Source: Melastoma dodecandrum (Eukaryota > Streptophyta > Magnoliopsida > Myrtales > Melastomataceae). From it: a stretch of DNA of 64,000 nucleotides. The stretch covers positions 2,670,001 to 2,734,000 of the forward strand of contig JARUPY010000164.1 in assembly GCA_029817715.1 (NCBI GenBank). Reading direction: 5' to 3'. The notes beneath the pieces are model-generated. The model saw only the letters and a program-made list of their open reading frames with translations, ran no database searches and was not told the origin of the DNA. The position numbers and the translations under genes are program-made. Shown one piece after another: positions 21,959 to 35,752 of the stretch; within the stretch, counting starts at the first letter, position 1, and the number at the start of each line of letters is the position of its first letter.

Positions 21959-24881
21959 ATGGGAGACGAAACCCTAGGGGAAGGGATTTCAGTGGCGGCG
22001 CCCTTCATCTTCTCCGTCGTCTTGGCCTTCCACTTCTTCCCGTGGTACTTATGCCGTTCCATCAAGGTCGGTTTTCGTTTTCTTTGCCATCCCTTCGGTC
22101 TCTCCTTTGCGGATTCTTTTTTTGTCCCCCCCCTCCCGGTCTCGATGATGATCTATCCGCTGATTTCGTGTGTGTGTTTGTGTGGATTCCAGAAAGGATC
22201 GAACAGCGACGAGGATGCCCAAATCCGGGGAGATATTAAGCAATTGCTTAAACAGGCCAGCTCTTTGTCACAGTTTAGTCTCCCAACCTCTGTCTACGTT
22301 CCCCTTTTTTGACAAAAAAAGAAATATATGGTCGTCTTTCTTGAGCTTCTCCTTTTATGCTGCACGAAATGCGCTGTCTTTGTGTTGATGTTGTGGTCTT
22401 GATAGATCGGGAGGGAAAGGCGAGAGAGGGGTGCCTGTTTGTTCGTATAGTTGCCCTGGTTCTTATGCTCATGGATATTGATATATTCACGTATTCTTGT
22501 GTGTTGCTCCTTTCTTCAGCACAGAGGCAATGTTGGTGCAATGAGCATTTGTGCAAGCCATTTTCATTTTTGATCGTTTCACCCTTGAACAATATATGTG
22601 TGTGTCAATCCGTGGCTTGGTTAAGTTCCGGGGGCAGTTTCGTTCCTATGGATGTGCAATGCAAAATCTGCAATCCCTTTGGATCATTTTGCAATCAGTG
22701 TTTTAGGAAATGTCAGTTTTAGGTTCTTCCTACATCATAAGCCGATCTACTGGGAGGAATACAACATGTTTCTCAGTTTCCTGGTTCAACTATGGGATTT
22801 CAGATTAATTTGCGGGGTTGAGTTGTCAAGGCTTTTGCCCTTGTGCTTTGGTCAAATTGCAGTAAGTGTGCTCCTCTGGTCTGGGAGCCACTCTTATGAG
22901 ATTCATGTAGTTTGTGTTGTGTTATCTGTACTTTCACCAAGACATGGCTTGTAAGTCTTCTTTGGCAAGGCCGTGGATAGAATGGTTTCTGTTGTCACTT
23001 TGTGAATTCTAGGAGAAACAACTGATGGATTTGACTGGTTTTGTTGTGCTGCTGACAGACCTTCTACATTTGCCCAAGCTGCAAAACTTAGGAGGTTGGC
23101 GGCCTCCAAGGAGAAGGAACTGATGAGAAGTAGGTTTTTCTTTGTATCACTTGCTATATTTTCACATTGTTTGAAAAGGGGACTGATTAACAAAGAGAAA
23201 TTAGATGTCTGATTTGAAGGAATAGAAGGGCACAACGCATGTCTTTGTACTCTCCTTTGTAGGGATTCTGATTATTCATGTCCTTGCTTATACACCTTGT
23301 CCTTTTGTTTGGACAAAGTTGAGAGAACTTGAACAATTATTTGAATTAAAGGCTAACAGACTCCCATCATGATTACCTCTAACTATTGAGTTCATTTTAA
23401 TGGAGTTTTAGATGGGTGGCCATGAGGACCAAAGTCATTAATTTGGTGATTGGTCATGGGTTGGATTAATGAAAACCTCATCTTTACAAACATTTACAAT
23501 GATAGAATTATACTCCCTATCTCTCCCAGTCCTCGTATTAACTGGGAGCACTCAATCTCTCCATTTGCTTATGTGATGTCAGAGCAAGAATCTGTGGGCC
23601 AGGACATCAAGGACTCACTTGATTCACAACAGAGGCTCCTTCTCATTATAAAGGTATCTTAAGAACTAGTAATTCTTAGATGGAGGATTCATTGCTTCCT
23701 TCAGATCTAAGGATTTGTACACATTATTCTGTTTCAGTTGATCACATATTTCATTCTGGTTTGCTGGTTTTGGAAGACTCCTGTCACTTCTGTATCAAGG
23801 AACCTTGTACAACCGTTTGGTACGTGCATCACTTACTTGTGACCACATTTGGTATGAATGCATTTTTATGTTATATTTTTTTATTTATATTGAAAAGCAG
23901 CAATCTTCCTTTTTGTTTGTATTATTTGTGAGACTGTTTTCCTAATATATGTTCTTGTTGTTCCATTGCTCATCATGCACGCTTCATCTGCCTTGTTAGG
24001 AAAATTATTATCTTGGGGAACTGGAGGCCCTTTAAGTGACTATATAATGGTAAGCCCTCCCATGAGAATACGTGCAGTGTCTTCACTTGTTTGGTGTAAT
24101 GGACTGCTTGATTGACATGCTGATTATGAGCTTCAAACATGCAAATAGTTTCTTTGAAAAATATATGTAGCGGTAAAGCTACATATATATACATAATTCC
24201 TCACCCGCAATAGGCAAGGCACCTTTTCTTTTAATTATTTGGTGTTTGAACGGAATATGGATTCGGTTTACATTTGCTGTGTCTCTTAGTCTTGTCCGTC
24301 ATTCATTGCTTGTGTAATCATATGTGCATGTTGTGACAAAAGCAAAATTTATTAGTAAAAGAGTTATTACTTTACACCTGAAGATATGAATGGTTTATCT
24401 TCAGGTTTATTTTTCTTCAAAATCATTGGTCCAAACTTTTCAGCGTGAGAAGAGAATTTTTGCGAAATATGCTTATGAAGTCTAGCTGATACTTCTCGTC
24501 AAATTTAATCTGGAATCATTCATTTGTTGCAGTGACTCGTTTACTGTTTGTTTTTGCGCATTCCCTATGTTTTTCTTGAGCAGAAAATATTGGGAAATTG
24601 GGTGATTACAGAAAAGTAGATTGCATTCTTGGATCTGCAGTTCTGTTTCTTTCATGCATAAATAAATTGGATCTACAGCTATTTGTGTTGGAATAAGTGA
24701 TCACACATGGTTATGGTACACTGTGACTCTTGCTACTTGAATACAGCACTTTATTAGGATTGCCTATTGATTTTTGGCTTTTGATGCATCCGTTTTCACT
24801 TTTCATATGCAGGTCGGGATCATCCCCTGGCTAGTCTTGTGTACGAGGGTTAGTAAGCTGGTGTTTAGACACTTGAAGTGA
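21959..24881 (+). CDS. GET1: GET1/WRB subunit of the tail-anchored protein insertion receptor
   Basis: ER membrane subunit that, with its partner, receives tail-anchored proteins from the cytosolic GET3 ATPase. Exons: 21959-22066, 22193-22272, 23059-23129, 23583-23653, 23738-23819, 24000-24049, 24813-24881. Phases join throughout, giving 531 nt and 176 aa, the family's usual size. First membrane helix: APFIFSVVLAFHFFPWYL. The cytosolic coiled coil that contacts GET3 follows (AQIRGDIKQLLKQASSLSQ and STFAQAAKLRRLAASKEKEL, the family's best motif). Two later membrane segments are ITYFILVCWFW and VGIIPWLVLCTRV. The SRNLVQPFG and GPLSDYIMVGIIPW stretches match plant GET1 as I remember it. Exon 4 (QESVGQDIKDSLDSQQRLLL) is less conserved than the rest, but its phases fit. 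The start is the first ATG before the first helix. Confidence 0.9.
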
Positions 24882-27213
24882 TATGCAGAGGAGGCACGTA
24901 GATCATCACAGATGGAGGTTCACTAAAAAGGGGTGGTGGATGACGACACCTTCCTGTTGCGGCCATAAGGCTCAATTTTGGGACCGTGTTTTGCTTACAG
25001 AGTGTGTTTCATTCTGTAATTCTTTAATTAATCCAGATGGGCGGGTGGTGTTTTTGCCGCTTACAGAAGCCGATCTTTCTCATGTACAGGTTTTACCTGA
25101 TCCTGTATTGTGTGCTCTTACTTTGCTCATTTGTCCTTCTTCTCAAAGTTTTGGATTGTTTGATGTAATTGTCCTAGTTTAGAACTTCATCTCAAAGTTC
25201 TATTAACAATATCCGCTACCAAGTTTCACCGCCTGCAAGTTGTTGATGTCCCCACGCATTATTTGGCCATTTAATTTCTTTTAGGCAGGAATTTTCTTGA
25301 GACGGAAAATTACTCTTTACAAGAAGCGGATAATCTTCCACAGCACATCTCGTGGGCATAAAACAGTTCCGTATAAGGTCAACATGCTTCCTAATAGATT
25401 CGTACTATTGTACAGGCTGTTTTATACTATGAATTAGTTCGTAATGTACGAAATTATTTTATAAAGTATGAATTAATTTTGTAAATTTGTATGGGTCATC
25501 TTTCATAAAGTATGAACGTGCTTCAAACTTTTGTATAGTACCAGTACAAAGCCCATCGGTCTTGTACGAAATTATTTCGTAATGTCTGAAATTGCGGAGT
25601 GAGTTTCGAACCTCAGTCTATTCTTTTATTCGGGCATCAAATTGCAATTTCTAGGATTCCGAATGGTAACGTCCTAACCAATCTAATATTTTTTTTTTCA
25701 ACTTCTGCACAAATCACCTTAAGCTATTGGCAAATCGAAGTATAAAAATCATCTCGACAAGGTTTAGGTTTAGGGAAGTTAGGGAATCACTTTAATAAAT
25801 CATCTTGAAGGTAAATTGCTAAAACCTTAACCTCTCGTGGGATGTTACCTTGCGTTTGTTGTTTTTTATTTATTGTTTTGGGTTAGAGACATTTCTTTGT
25901 TGGTAGCTACCAATTTGAAGCGAACTTATTGGGTTTTGGGTTGATGCTACTTTCTTCGACTTGGATCACATGCTTTTTCTGTTATTGATATGGTTTGGTT
26001 GAGGTTTGCCTTTGTGTCGTGTTTGGACATCAAAAGTTCATTTAGTGGAACTTTTCTAGCAATTCGTGGGATGATAGCTTGCTAGCATTTATGCGGTGCT
26101 TAAGAAATGATGGCGGTGTTCTTATATCATGGGGTCACATATTCCTCATTTATTATTGTCTTCGTAATGCATATATGTCGCTTGACATTCTTTTTTTTTT
26201 AAATCGATGCTTGTGCACATGTTTGTGGTAAAGGTGACTATTGCATTAATGCAAAGGGCCATATTCAGTGCTTGCCAATATCTTAAAGACTTGATTGAGT
26301 TTTTTATACAATGTGATGCCAAAGCACATCTTGTGTTTGTAGTAGTTTTGACTAGAAAAATGATTGAAACAACCTACTCAACTACTAATATAGCACAAGT
26401 TATTAAATTTTTGTCTGATCTATTTGATAACCATTTGCAACTTTAAGTATTTTATACCACATAAAGGAAATGCATGTGAAAATAAGAGTAGGCTAGTATG
26501 AGGTCACAATGAACTTGAAAAATTATTTCTTTCTTTGAACATTTTGTGTGTATCTTCTTCTCTATTATCTCATGTTAACGTAATGTTCCCAAAAAAATGA
26601 TCATTTTTTCCTTGGTTGGACGTGCAATGCTTGGCTTTGTTGCCTGGACCATAATCGAGACTTGTTTCTCATAAACTAATATTTTTGTCCGTTGTATGTA
26701 TTGATTAAAAACTGTTGTATGATTCAAGAATGTGTAGCAATTGACAATGCTAGTGGGTGACATTTTGTCCCATATTTGATATATGTTGCTTTGTTGTTGT
26801 GAATAAACAAATACTACACTATTTTCTGCCGAGAATCATCAGGGGTGAGGTAAGGGTGAAGGTGATAACCATCAATTTTACTCTCATATTATATTAATTT
26901 CAACATTGTTCTTGTTTGCTTAATATATGTCAAACTCATTGTCATTAAAATATGTTCTGTACAGAATGACACAACTTACAACAATGCTTTCTTAAACCCG
27001 AGAAAATATAATACAACGACGATACATAAGGTCAGAGAATCATGTGCATTTATTTTTTTCATAAACGATTAGAAAAGCCTTATTCACCCCCCTTCACTAC
27101 ATGTCAGAGAAGATATTTCTTGGATAGTATTGAATAGCAGAGGTAAGTTTCATTCAACAATAAAAGTCGGGCTATTATGATACTTGAAGGATTGCATTCA
27201 CCGTAACCCCATC
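24882..27213. other. Intergenic, 3' of GET1
   Basis: AT-rich sequence. The first few hundred bases are probably the GET1 3' untranslated region. A repeat related to the foldback element lies near 25390-25590. No gene recognised; short frames (24883-25182, 26207-26446) carry no motif. Confidence 0.5.
25390..25590. repeat. GTACGAAA-rich repeat related to the 278-948 foldback
   Basis: Bases 25544-25568 (GTACAAAGCCCATCGGTCTTG) match GTACAAAGCTCATCGGCCTG near 921-940 with two differences. The surrounding sequence shows the same TAC/GTA-rich style (GTACGAAATTATTT twice). Its own inverted symmetry is weak, so it is probably a fragment. Confidence 0.6.
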
Positions 27214-28705
27214 TGTTAACATTGGTTTTGATGATGAGCTTGAGAAGCTATGTTATAAATTCATAGTAATGTGTTGCTGTAACACTTCGCTTATCTTTAG
27301 TGATGAGCTTGAATAAAATGTTGCTGAGCCTGAGCTATACGTTGCTACACTACAGTAAATCGTTACTGTTTTGCTACACTTGCTCACTGGAAATTTGGAA
27401 ATAATATTTTCTTTTACAATATATTTCACATTATCTTGGAATATATTTAAAATAAATATTTAGATGTTTAAATACATCTGATAAGCTTCGGATTTTTCAA
27501 ATCCTTTTATTAGGCAACTCAAAATCAGAATTTGTCTTTCCAATTTAAGATTTGGAAACAATATAAGGGAATTTGTCTTTCCGTTGAGCAGATATCCGCT
27601 CAGATTGGTGTGATTCGCTGATATTGTGGAAACCAATCAATTGGAATCGTCCTAATGAACCTGGACACCTTCCATGAAGTTTTTCCATAAAAATCAGACA
27701 AGGCATTCAGATATTATTCTGACATATGAGTAAGAAATGCGTTGCTGCATCACTTGAGAAGTGTATAGCCATACTACAGCAAAGCAATACTGCATTACTG
27801 CCCTACAATTACCAAAATGAATGAATAATTATTATTCCAATTTGTTTATGGTAATGTTATCATATTTAATGATTAATTACATTATCTGATTCATATAATC
27901 ATTTGTGAGGATCAGATAGCGATATTTGAGAAAGATTTGGAAATAAAATCTCTATTTATAGCAATGTGTTATTTCATATCTTATATATACACTTGCTAAG
28001 GAATTTTGTTATTCCTTATGGTTCATTGCCAATGATTGAAATCCCAACCAGACATCATTCTGATGATGATTGAATCAAATCATACGCATACGGAACGTCG
28101 ACAATGATTTTCTTCCTTCTTGGTCATTATGACCGTTGAGCATCAGTTCGCTGAACCTGGTCACAGCTTGTTGGAATCGGATATTTGACAAACAAAATAT
28201 CTATTTCATTCCCTATTAAAACCAGACGACCTCTATACACAAAAGAACTAATCTGTGTGGTCTGAGTGGTTGTCCAAAGCCTGTGTGATCTGAGTGAAGC
28301 TTTGAGGATCGGCGGAGAGCGGAAGGTGCTAAGTGATCGCCTGGTTCTTATCTCTTGCAAGCTGCGTGTGAGAGTGCCAAGGGCTGAGTGCGACCTTGAT
28401 CGTCGTGAGAGGGACTAGGTGTCCTCAGTGCGTTCAACGAGCGGCTGGCGAATAGTCTGAAGGAAGCTAAGTGAATACTTGTTTTGAATTCAGTAACTAG
28501 TTGCTGACCCATCGGAAAGAAGCTATTCTTGTTGTGTCTTTTCGCAGGGAAGTCTTGAATCGACGAAGTTTGAGTAGTAAGACACGCACTTTCGGGTGCG
28601 TGCCAGAAGTCTCGTGCCTCTAGGGTAGAGCACGGTATGTGGTTAGTGCTAGTATATCTCACTGCTTCAGAAACATTACCACTCTCTCCCGAGTTCATTT
28701 CTTTC
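27214..28705. mobile_element. Putative solo LTR or LTR fragment
   Basis: Starts TGTTAACATTGGTTTTGATG, a typical LTR 5' end. The 3' half (28250-28650) has the mixed GC, non-coding style of a retroelement R-U5 region. No pol sequence adjoins it. The right boundary is uncertain and I could not confirm a target duplication (left flank CCATC). Orientation is not assigned. Confidence 0.4.
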
Positions 28706-29228
28706 ATCTATATTTAGGAGTTTCAAACTTTCCCGTGGATCCCAAAATCATTATAGTGTTTTAGATTTTTATGGGATTACATGACATGAAAAATGAAATT
28801 TACAACATTGATGGTATGCTGCTTCTGTAGTACCTTAATAGTATACAATGGGAGAAAAATATCTGGTGATTGATAAGGGTTTTGCCGATTAGTGTTGAAA
28901 AAACATTAGTAACAAGTCATATAGTATATCGTTTTCGAAGGCTAGTTGACAAAAATACTAGCGGAGGATCCAGAATGCCATGCTTATGGCTTGGACTTTT
29001 TTTGTCTATCATGAAAAGGGATATATTTGTTATATTGATTTTGAAATCTGCTCAACCCTTTCTGCTGCATATTAGCTTTCTTCATTTTCATCAAGTTATG
29101 GAGTAAATCAAAGTTTGTTCATTTATTTTGTTGCATATTGAAACTTTAGAGCCATGTGTATGGGTTTGAGTTCTTTGAATAAAAAGGAGCAGCTTGCTTG
29201 CAGGACAAAAAAACAGAAGATACTTAAA
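28706..29228. other. Intergenic, no feature recognised
   Basis: AT-rich spacer between the putative solo LTR and the 3' end of the LINE. Nothing supportable. Confidence 0.5.
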
Positions 29229-30851
29229 CTTTTTTTTTTTGTAATTAAAGTGGGTGGCATTAGAAATAGGCGTTCGGGGTTAGGTTTCAGGAGAAGCAGC
29301 GCATGGGATATCCCCATGTAGGGTGTGCAAAATGCAATCTGGAGGGAATACAAAAGTGGTAGAAGTCTCCTCCCGGTTTAGTGCTTTTCGCCAGTTTGTG
29401 TGCAACCTTGTTTTGTCCCCTCGCAATATGTCCTACTGTAAATTCCTCGAACTTAGATAACAACAACCTGCAGTCATCCAGAATAGGGGTGATTAGTGGG
29501 TTTGGAGGTTCTTCCCCATTCAGGAGTTTGGCTAGTGTTAGATCATTTGTTTGGATGGCCAGCTTCTTGATGCCTATGTTTAGAGCTAAGTCTAGACCCT
29601 TGTGTAGAGTTGTGGCTTCTACGAGCAGGGTGTTCATGTTTGACCCCTTGGTGTAGTATCCTCCAATCTATTTCGTCTCTGATCTCTTATTACTCCGCCT
29701 AATCCCACGTTGAGGTCATTTGTTTTCACTGCGGCGTCTGTGTTTAGCATATGAGATAGAGTAGTGTCTGCTTTCCATGTTACCAGCTGGTTGCTTAAGG
29801 TTTCTGCTGTAGTTTCTTCGGCTTTATGCTTCTTGTTTCCTAGATTTGCCTATAGTTTAGCTGCTCTTTGCAAAATCTAGAGGTGAGTATGCTTGTTGTT
29901 ACTTGGTCTGGTGAAACCAATGTTGTTACGTCGAGTCCACAGGTGCCAAATGACTGATGTGAATAGGATTTGCCACTATATTCCTTTGTTTTTGCGGGTT
30001 GAGTTGGGCTTTAGGTTTCCTTTGAGCCACTGTTGATTGAGTGTTGAGGAATAGTTAGAGATAATGGGCGGTGCTGGGAAATGCTTCCAAGTAGCTTGGG
30101 CAAATGGCAGTCTCTTAAGGCGTGTAGTGTTGTTTCTTATTCCCATTCACATACTGGGCAAATGTTTTCCAGGATGATATTCCTCTTCTTGAGTAAGTCT
30201 TTTGTTGGTAATCTGTTGAGCCAGCTTTGCCTTATGAAAAATTTTTGCTTAGGCAGTACTGGTAGCTTCCAGATCCATTGTAGGTTGACTCAGCGATTTT
30301 CCCATCTGATTTATGCGCTAAGGCGTAAGTTGAGGTTAATGTGAATTTGCCATTGGTTGATGGCTTCCATACTAGTTTATCTGTTGCCGTGTCACTATTG
30401 TCCAACATTAATTTTGTAATGTGGCTCCATATAGTGCTAGGTAGCATGTTGGCTGCTCCTATTTTAGTCCATCAATTGTCGCTGTAGTAGTCGGCTACTA
30501 ACTTGGATTCCTCTCCCTTGCTTAGAGGTCCCATGATCATGTATCTTAGCTTCCCACAACCAAACCAGTCATCTTCCCAAAAGTTTGTGTTCTTTCCATT
30601 CTTAACGAAGAATCTTCTACCTTCATTAGCGAGCTCCCTATGTACTTTGAGAGCCCTGAGTATATTCCAGCCTTGATTCCTTTTCTCTAGGTGGTGGCCA
30701 TAATTACTGTGTATAACTTTGCACCATTGGCTGTTTTTATCATTTTTCAGCCTCTAACTTAGGTTGCTTAGTAAGGCCTTGTTTTTGTCCTTGGCTTTGA
30801 ATAGGCCTAATCCTCCTTTCTATTTCTTCTTTGTGACATGGTTCCAGCTAA
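29229..30851 (-). mobile_element. L1-type LINE, 3' part (RNase H and zf-RVT region)
   Basis: A T11 run at about 29230-29240 is the poly(A) tail of a minus-strand LINE. Reading leftward-to-tail, the zf-RVT region shows W-KPSTNGKFTLTSTYAL (about 30370-30310) and KGGLGLFKAK (near 30800). The plant-LINE RNase H follows at 29637-29290 (EATTLHKGLDLALNIGI, then CRLLLSKFEEFTVGHI and NKVAHKLAK). Several stops and frame changes. It continues at 41207 on the far side of the Athila insertion. Confidence 0.85.
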
Positions 30852-32105
30852 TGTTCGAATGGTTTGAGTCCCGCAAGTGCACGGGTCGCACAAGTAATAG
30901 AGTAATGAGTAAAAGTCGTTCTCACGGAGAATTATTTTAGAAATATCCTAGTGATCAATGGTAAATAATAGCGATCTAGTCAAATCAAGTAAAACAAGAA
31001 TTTAGGAAAATAAACTAACAAGAAACTAAACAGAAGAAAATACGAGAATTAGTCAAATGAGAAAAACCTAGGATCACGACTTCCCCCGATATTTCGCCAG
31101 ATCATTCAGCCCCCTCTTTATCATTAAATTGTCCAAATCCCATTTATTAACATAAGATTCTCAACCACTCTTATGCATCTCCGACCTACACAAGAGAAAT
31201 ACCTAACCCAGCCAAACCCCCTATATTCCTATGGGAATTAATAGTTGAGTCAAGTTCATTAAGTTCCAATCTTAATCTGGCTACCTAAGACAATCACGTA
31301 TATTCCTATAGTACTCGTTAAATTAACTCGATTCCTCTTCGTTAACTTAGGCTATTTTATCCTCCTTCTAAACCTAAAATTCCCCTTCCGAGTTCAGATA
31401 GGTTAAGGAATTAATACGGATTATTGATCAGGCAACCACAAGCATTAAACACAGAATAAAATAAATAAACGAAGTCTTAAATGTATTAAATCAAAGAGAG
31501 TCAAAAGTAATCCGGCTACATATGGGGTTCCGTCATAACCCTAGAATAAAAACTTAGTTCATCATGGGATTGACGAAAAACTAGAAAATAAAAGTAAAAA
31601 TCATCCTAAACAAAAACTAAGAAAACTAAAACTCCCTTCTCGACGGCTCTCCTCTCGTTCCGCTTCCTTCTTTAACTCACGTTCAAGCCCTTTTTATAGG
31701 TAGGGAAAATCTCGAAAGATTAGGAAATATTCTATAAAATATTCCAAAAAATCTTCTCGCCTCGTGTGGCTGCACGAAACATTCTGTGGTAGGCTGCACC
31801 TCTCGTGTGGCCTCATCAAATCTTCGTGTGGCCAGACGAAGGTCCCTATCAAATTCTTTTCTTAGCAACTTCTCATCCCTGTCTTCTTTGCATTCCTCCA
31901 TCAAGCTACATTCTTAAACACGATTTTTTGCTTCGTGTCGACCCTGTCACCTGCATTGAAAACCACAAAATTCGAAAGTACCTATACAACACGGCTAAAT
32001 CGAAAATAACATGCAAAATAACTATAAATGTAAATAAGTATCGGATATCTAACACAAATCAGGCTCAAAAATGAGACATTTAACTCTAATTTCTTAGAGT
32101 TAACA
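30852..32105 (-). repeat. Athila 3' LTR (left)
   Basis: 1254 bp, from TGTTCGAATGG to AGAGTTAACA. On the element's strand it retains a TATA box: TATAAAAA at 31698-31691. It pairs with the LTR at 39997-41206; the first 155 or so bases show roughly a dozen differences, so the insertion is not recent. Confidence 0.93.
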
Positions 32106-33148
32106 CACCTACAAACCTAACTTTTGCTAGTCCCGAGCAAAACGTAAGAAATACTTCTAAACCAAACTAAGCCAATGTTGTCAGAGTTGTTTATGAAACT
32201 CCTTGTTCTTAGATATCGGCTACACACAACCAGCGTAGTTAGACTCATGCCCTTTTCCAACTCGTGTTTCGGCAACCTCATGTTCCTATCATCTACCCCA
32301 TTTTCAATAAACATTCATTCAGCTTAACCATAACAAGGCCATCACTCAAATAACACACTTCAGAAAGCGAATTCATAAAACCACCATAACACCTCGGTCT
32401 GCTTACCCCTGGTTTCATAGCATTCCACAAATTAATCAACTCATATATTTTTTTCTCTTGCTCGACTCTAAATGTTTTATCAATAATAGTAGAGACTCAT
32501 GTAACGAGCTTTCGACTAATGATTCCCGAACCAGTTGATCCAAGACATTGGGTGATAAAACACCCCTCGGTTCTAATAACTCGAGCCGCCACCATTATTG
32601 ACTCACACCACAAGTACTTATTCAGGCATTTTAATGATTTTTCATACTTTTTTTCCTTTATTTTTATTTTCCTTTTCTTTCTGCCTGAGCATTGGTACTC
32701 AGAGTCTTGGCAAGGATATCACCTAAAAGTTCACTCAAGGATATCAAGGTAGTTCTACTCCTAGCCTACCTCCATGTGCTCTAAGAGTTCTGGACCCGTT
32801 TTAGCTATAAAACAACTTCGCCCCTAGTTTCTGACAGGACCACACGAAAGTGTGATGTGGCCACACGGAACATTCTGTGGTTAGAGATTCCGTCAGTGTG
32901 GCCAAATAGAACCTTCTGTCCACCACCTACTAAAACTACATGACACCCACGTTAAACTTAAAGAACAAGCCAAATGAAAAGTAAATAAAAACTAAAACGA
33001 AAAAGAAATTGAGTTGCCTCCCAAAAAGTGCTTGATTTATCGTCATCTGCTTGACGATCCTGATCTATTACGCTTCGCCGACCGTAATCGTTCTCTGTTG
33101 AGGATCAACTTTCTGCCCCAATAATGCTTCAACCGACTGCCAGTTACC
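32106..33148. other. Athila untranslated region between integrase and 3' LTR
   Basis: No coding frame. It holds GGGACTAGCAAAAGTTAGG (minus strand, 32110-32140), a motif usual near the 3' end of such elements. Near 32840-32920 are CCACACGAA/CATTCTGTGG words that also occur inside the LTRs (31760-31830). Confidence 0.6.
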
Positions 33149-34065
33149 TTAAATCGTTCGTGGAGCGTCTATATTTTCTAGTCCAATTGCTCCATGATGG
33201 AAGACTTGGGTATCTTTGAATGGTCCGAACCCCCTAGACTTTAATTTACCTGGAAGTAACTTGAGTCTAAAATTAAATAATAAAACTAACTGACCTGGTT
33301 CGAAGTGGCGATCCTTGATCGTTTGATCGTGCCAGCGCTTCGTCTTTTCTTTGTATATCCTTGAGTTCTCATATGCTTCAAGATGAAACTCTTCCATCTC
33401 GTTGAGCTGATAAAGACGCTTTTCGCCTGCGGCCTCCAAATCAAAATTAAGGTTTTGCACAGACCAAAATGCTTTGTGCTCGAATTCTACCGGGAGATGA
33501 CAAGCCTTCCCATAGACTAATTTATATGGAGATGTCCCGTTGACTGTCTTGTATGCTGTTCGATATGCCCAAAGTGCATCATCTAACTTGCTTGACCAAT
33601 CCTTATGATTTGGGCTTACTGTTTTCTCAAGAATCCTTTTTATTTCTCGATTGGAGACTTCAACTTGACCACTAGTTTGCAGATGGTATGCCAATGCAAT
33701 TTTATGCTTTACTCCATACTTTTTCATAAATGTGTTGAATTTCGAGTTGCAAAAGTAGGAACCCCCATCACTGATGATTGCTCTTGGCGTTCCAAATCGA
33801 GTGAAAATCTGCTTCAAAAATCTAACAGCACTCTGTGCATCGTTAGTAGGTAGTGCAATTGCTTCTACCCATTTTGAAACATAATCAACATTAACTAGAA
33901 TATAACGATTTCGTGCAGACTCGCTAAAAGGTCCCATGAAGTCAATGCCCCACAAATCAAATATTTCTTTTTCTAGGATATTTTGCAAAGGCATCTCATT
34001 CTTTCGAGAAATATTGCCGACTCTTTAACAACTATCACATCGAACGACAAAGTTATGTGCATCTT
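33149..34065 (-). pseudogene. Athila integrase (Ty3/gypsy pol)
   Basis: Inserts retroelement cDNA into the genome. The 33994-33149 frame holds the catalytic core: WGIDFMGPF (first Asp), IISDGGSYF (second Asp) and [13 protein letters not shown] (Glu), so the DDE triad is present. After it come [11 protein letters not shown] and the C-terminal [14 protein letters not shown] block. Upstream, the zinc-binding segment (VVRCDSC) is cut by an in-frame TAA followed by [12 protein letters not shown] frame change separates it from RNase H. Confidence 0.9.
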
Positions 34066-35625
34066 TAAAAAAGTGTTGGCCAGAAAAAAACTGATTGAAG
34101 CACTTTTGCGGCTGTTTTCTTGTCACCGAAATGTCCACCGTAAGGAGAAGCGTGACAATGTTGAAGAATAGATGTTACTTCTTCCTCTGGTACACATCTT
34201 CGTATGATTTGATTTGCACATTTCTTAAATAAAAGAGGTTCATCCCACATATAAAATTTTACATCATGTAGGAACCTTTTTCTTTGCTGGCTTGACAAAT
34301 CTTGAGGCAACTCATTAGCAATAATATAATTTACGTAATCGGCATACCATGGTAAATTCGAATCAACCATAAATAATTGTTCATCAGGAAACAAATCATT
34401 TATATGAGTTGGATCAAGGGATAAACTTCCACTTTCTAACCTTGAGAGATGATCTGCAACTTGATTGTCCGCTCCTTTCCTGTCAACAATTTCCAAATCG
34501 AATTCGTGCAATAAGAGAATCCATCTTATTAACTGCGGTTTTGCATCCTTCTTTGAAATCAAATATTTAATCGCAGAATCGTCAGTATGAACAATCACTT
34601 TCGACCCAATTAAATACGATCTAAACTTATCAAATGCATAAACCACTGCTAGCATTTCTTTTTCCGTAGTGGTGTAATTCACCTGTGCATCATCAAATGT
34701 TTTCCTCGTGTAATAGATTGCATGAAAAACTTTATTTTTCCTTTGTCGTAAAACTGCTCCAACAGCTATATCACTAGCGTCGCACATCAATTCAAAAGGA
34801 ATACACAAATCCGGAGCAACCATTATCGGGGCAGAGGCTAACCTCTTTTTTAACTCCAGAAATGCTTCCAAACACTTACCATCGAAGATGAAGGCTGCGT
34901 CTTTCTCCAAGAGATTGCACAACGGTTTTGTGATTTTTGAAAAATCCTTGATAAAACGCCTATAGAATCCCGCGTGTCCAAGAAAACTTCGAACTCCTTT
35001 AACTGATGTAGGAGGTGGTAGTTTTTCAATTGTTTCCACCTTAGCCCTGTCCACCTCAATTCCATTTCTTGAGATCCTGTGACCTAATAATACCCTCTCT
35101 AACCATAAAATGACACTTCTCCCAATTCAAAACAAGGTTAGTCTCTTCACAACGATTAAGCACAATTGATAAATTCTCAAGGCAATAATCAAAAGAAAGT
35201 CCAAAGACTGAAAAGTCATCCATAAATACCTCGATGCATTGCTCGATCATGTCCGAGAAGATTTCCATCATACATCTTTGAAATGTGGCTGGGGCATTGC
35301 ATAAACCAAAAGGCATACGTCGAAACGCAAACGTACCGTATGGACAAGTGAAAGTGGTCTTCTCCCGATCCTCCAATGAAATAGCTATCTGATTGTAACC
35401 AGAATACCCATCAAGAAAGCAATAAAAATCCTTACCTGCTAGCCTATCGAGCATCTGATCAATGAAAGGTAAAGGGAAATGATCTTTGCATGTGGCGGCG
35501 CTGAGCTTGCGGTAGTCCATGCAAACCCGCCATCCCGTGACTGTCCGTGTCGGTATAAGTTCGTTCTTTTCATTCTCAATCACCGTCATTCCGCCTTTCT
35601 TTGGTACACATTGAATCAGGCTCAC
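34066..35625 (-). pseudogene. Athila reverse transcriptase and RNase H
   Basis: Two frames, 35625-35056 and 35054-34065. The first carries RT motifs WRVCMDYRKLS, DGYSGYNQI, FRRMPFGLCNAPATFQ and the active-site FMDDFSVFG, an Athila-style variant of YxDD. A frame change near 35085 (REGIIRSQ) separates it from the RT thumb and RNase H ([69 protein letters not shown]). Catalytic residues appear preserved, but the frame breaks make it non-functional. Confidence 0.92.
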
Positions 35626-35752
35626 CCACGAGCTATCGGAGATCGGGTAAATGATTCATGCATCAAGCCATTTAATGATTTCTTTTCTCACTACCTCTTT
35701 CATGTTCAGATTCAACTTCTTGGATGCTCATTTGATGCCTTGTGATTCTCTT

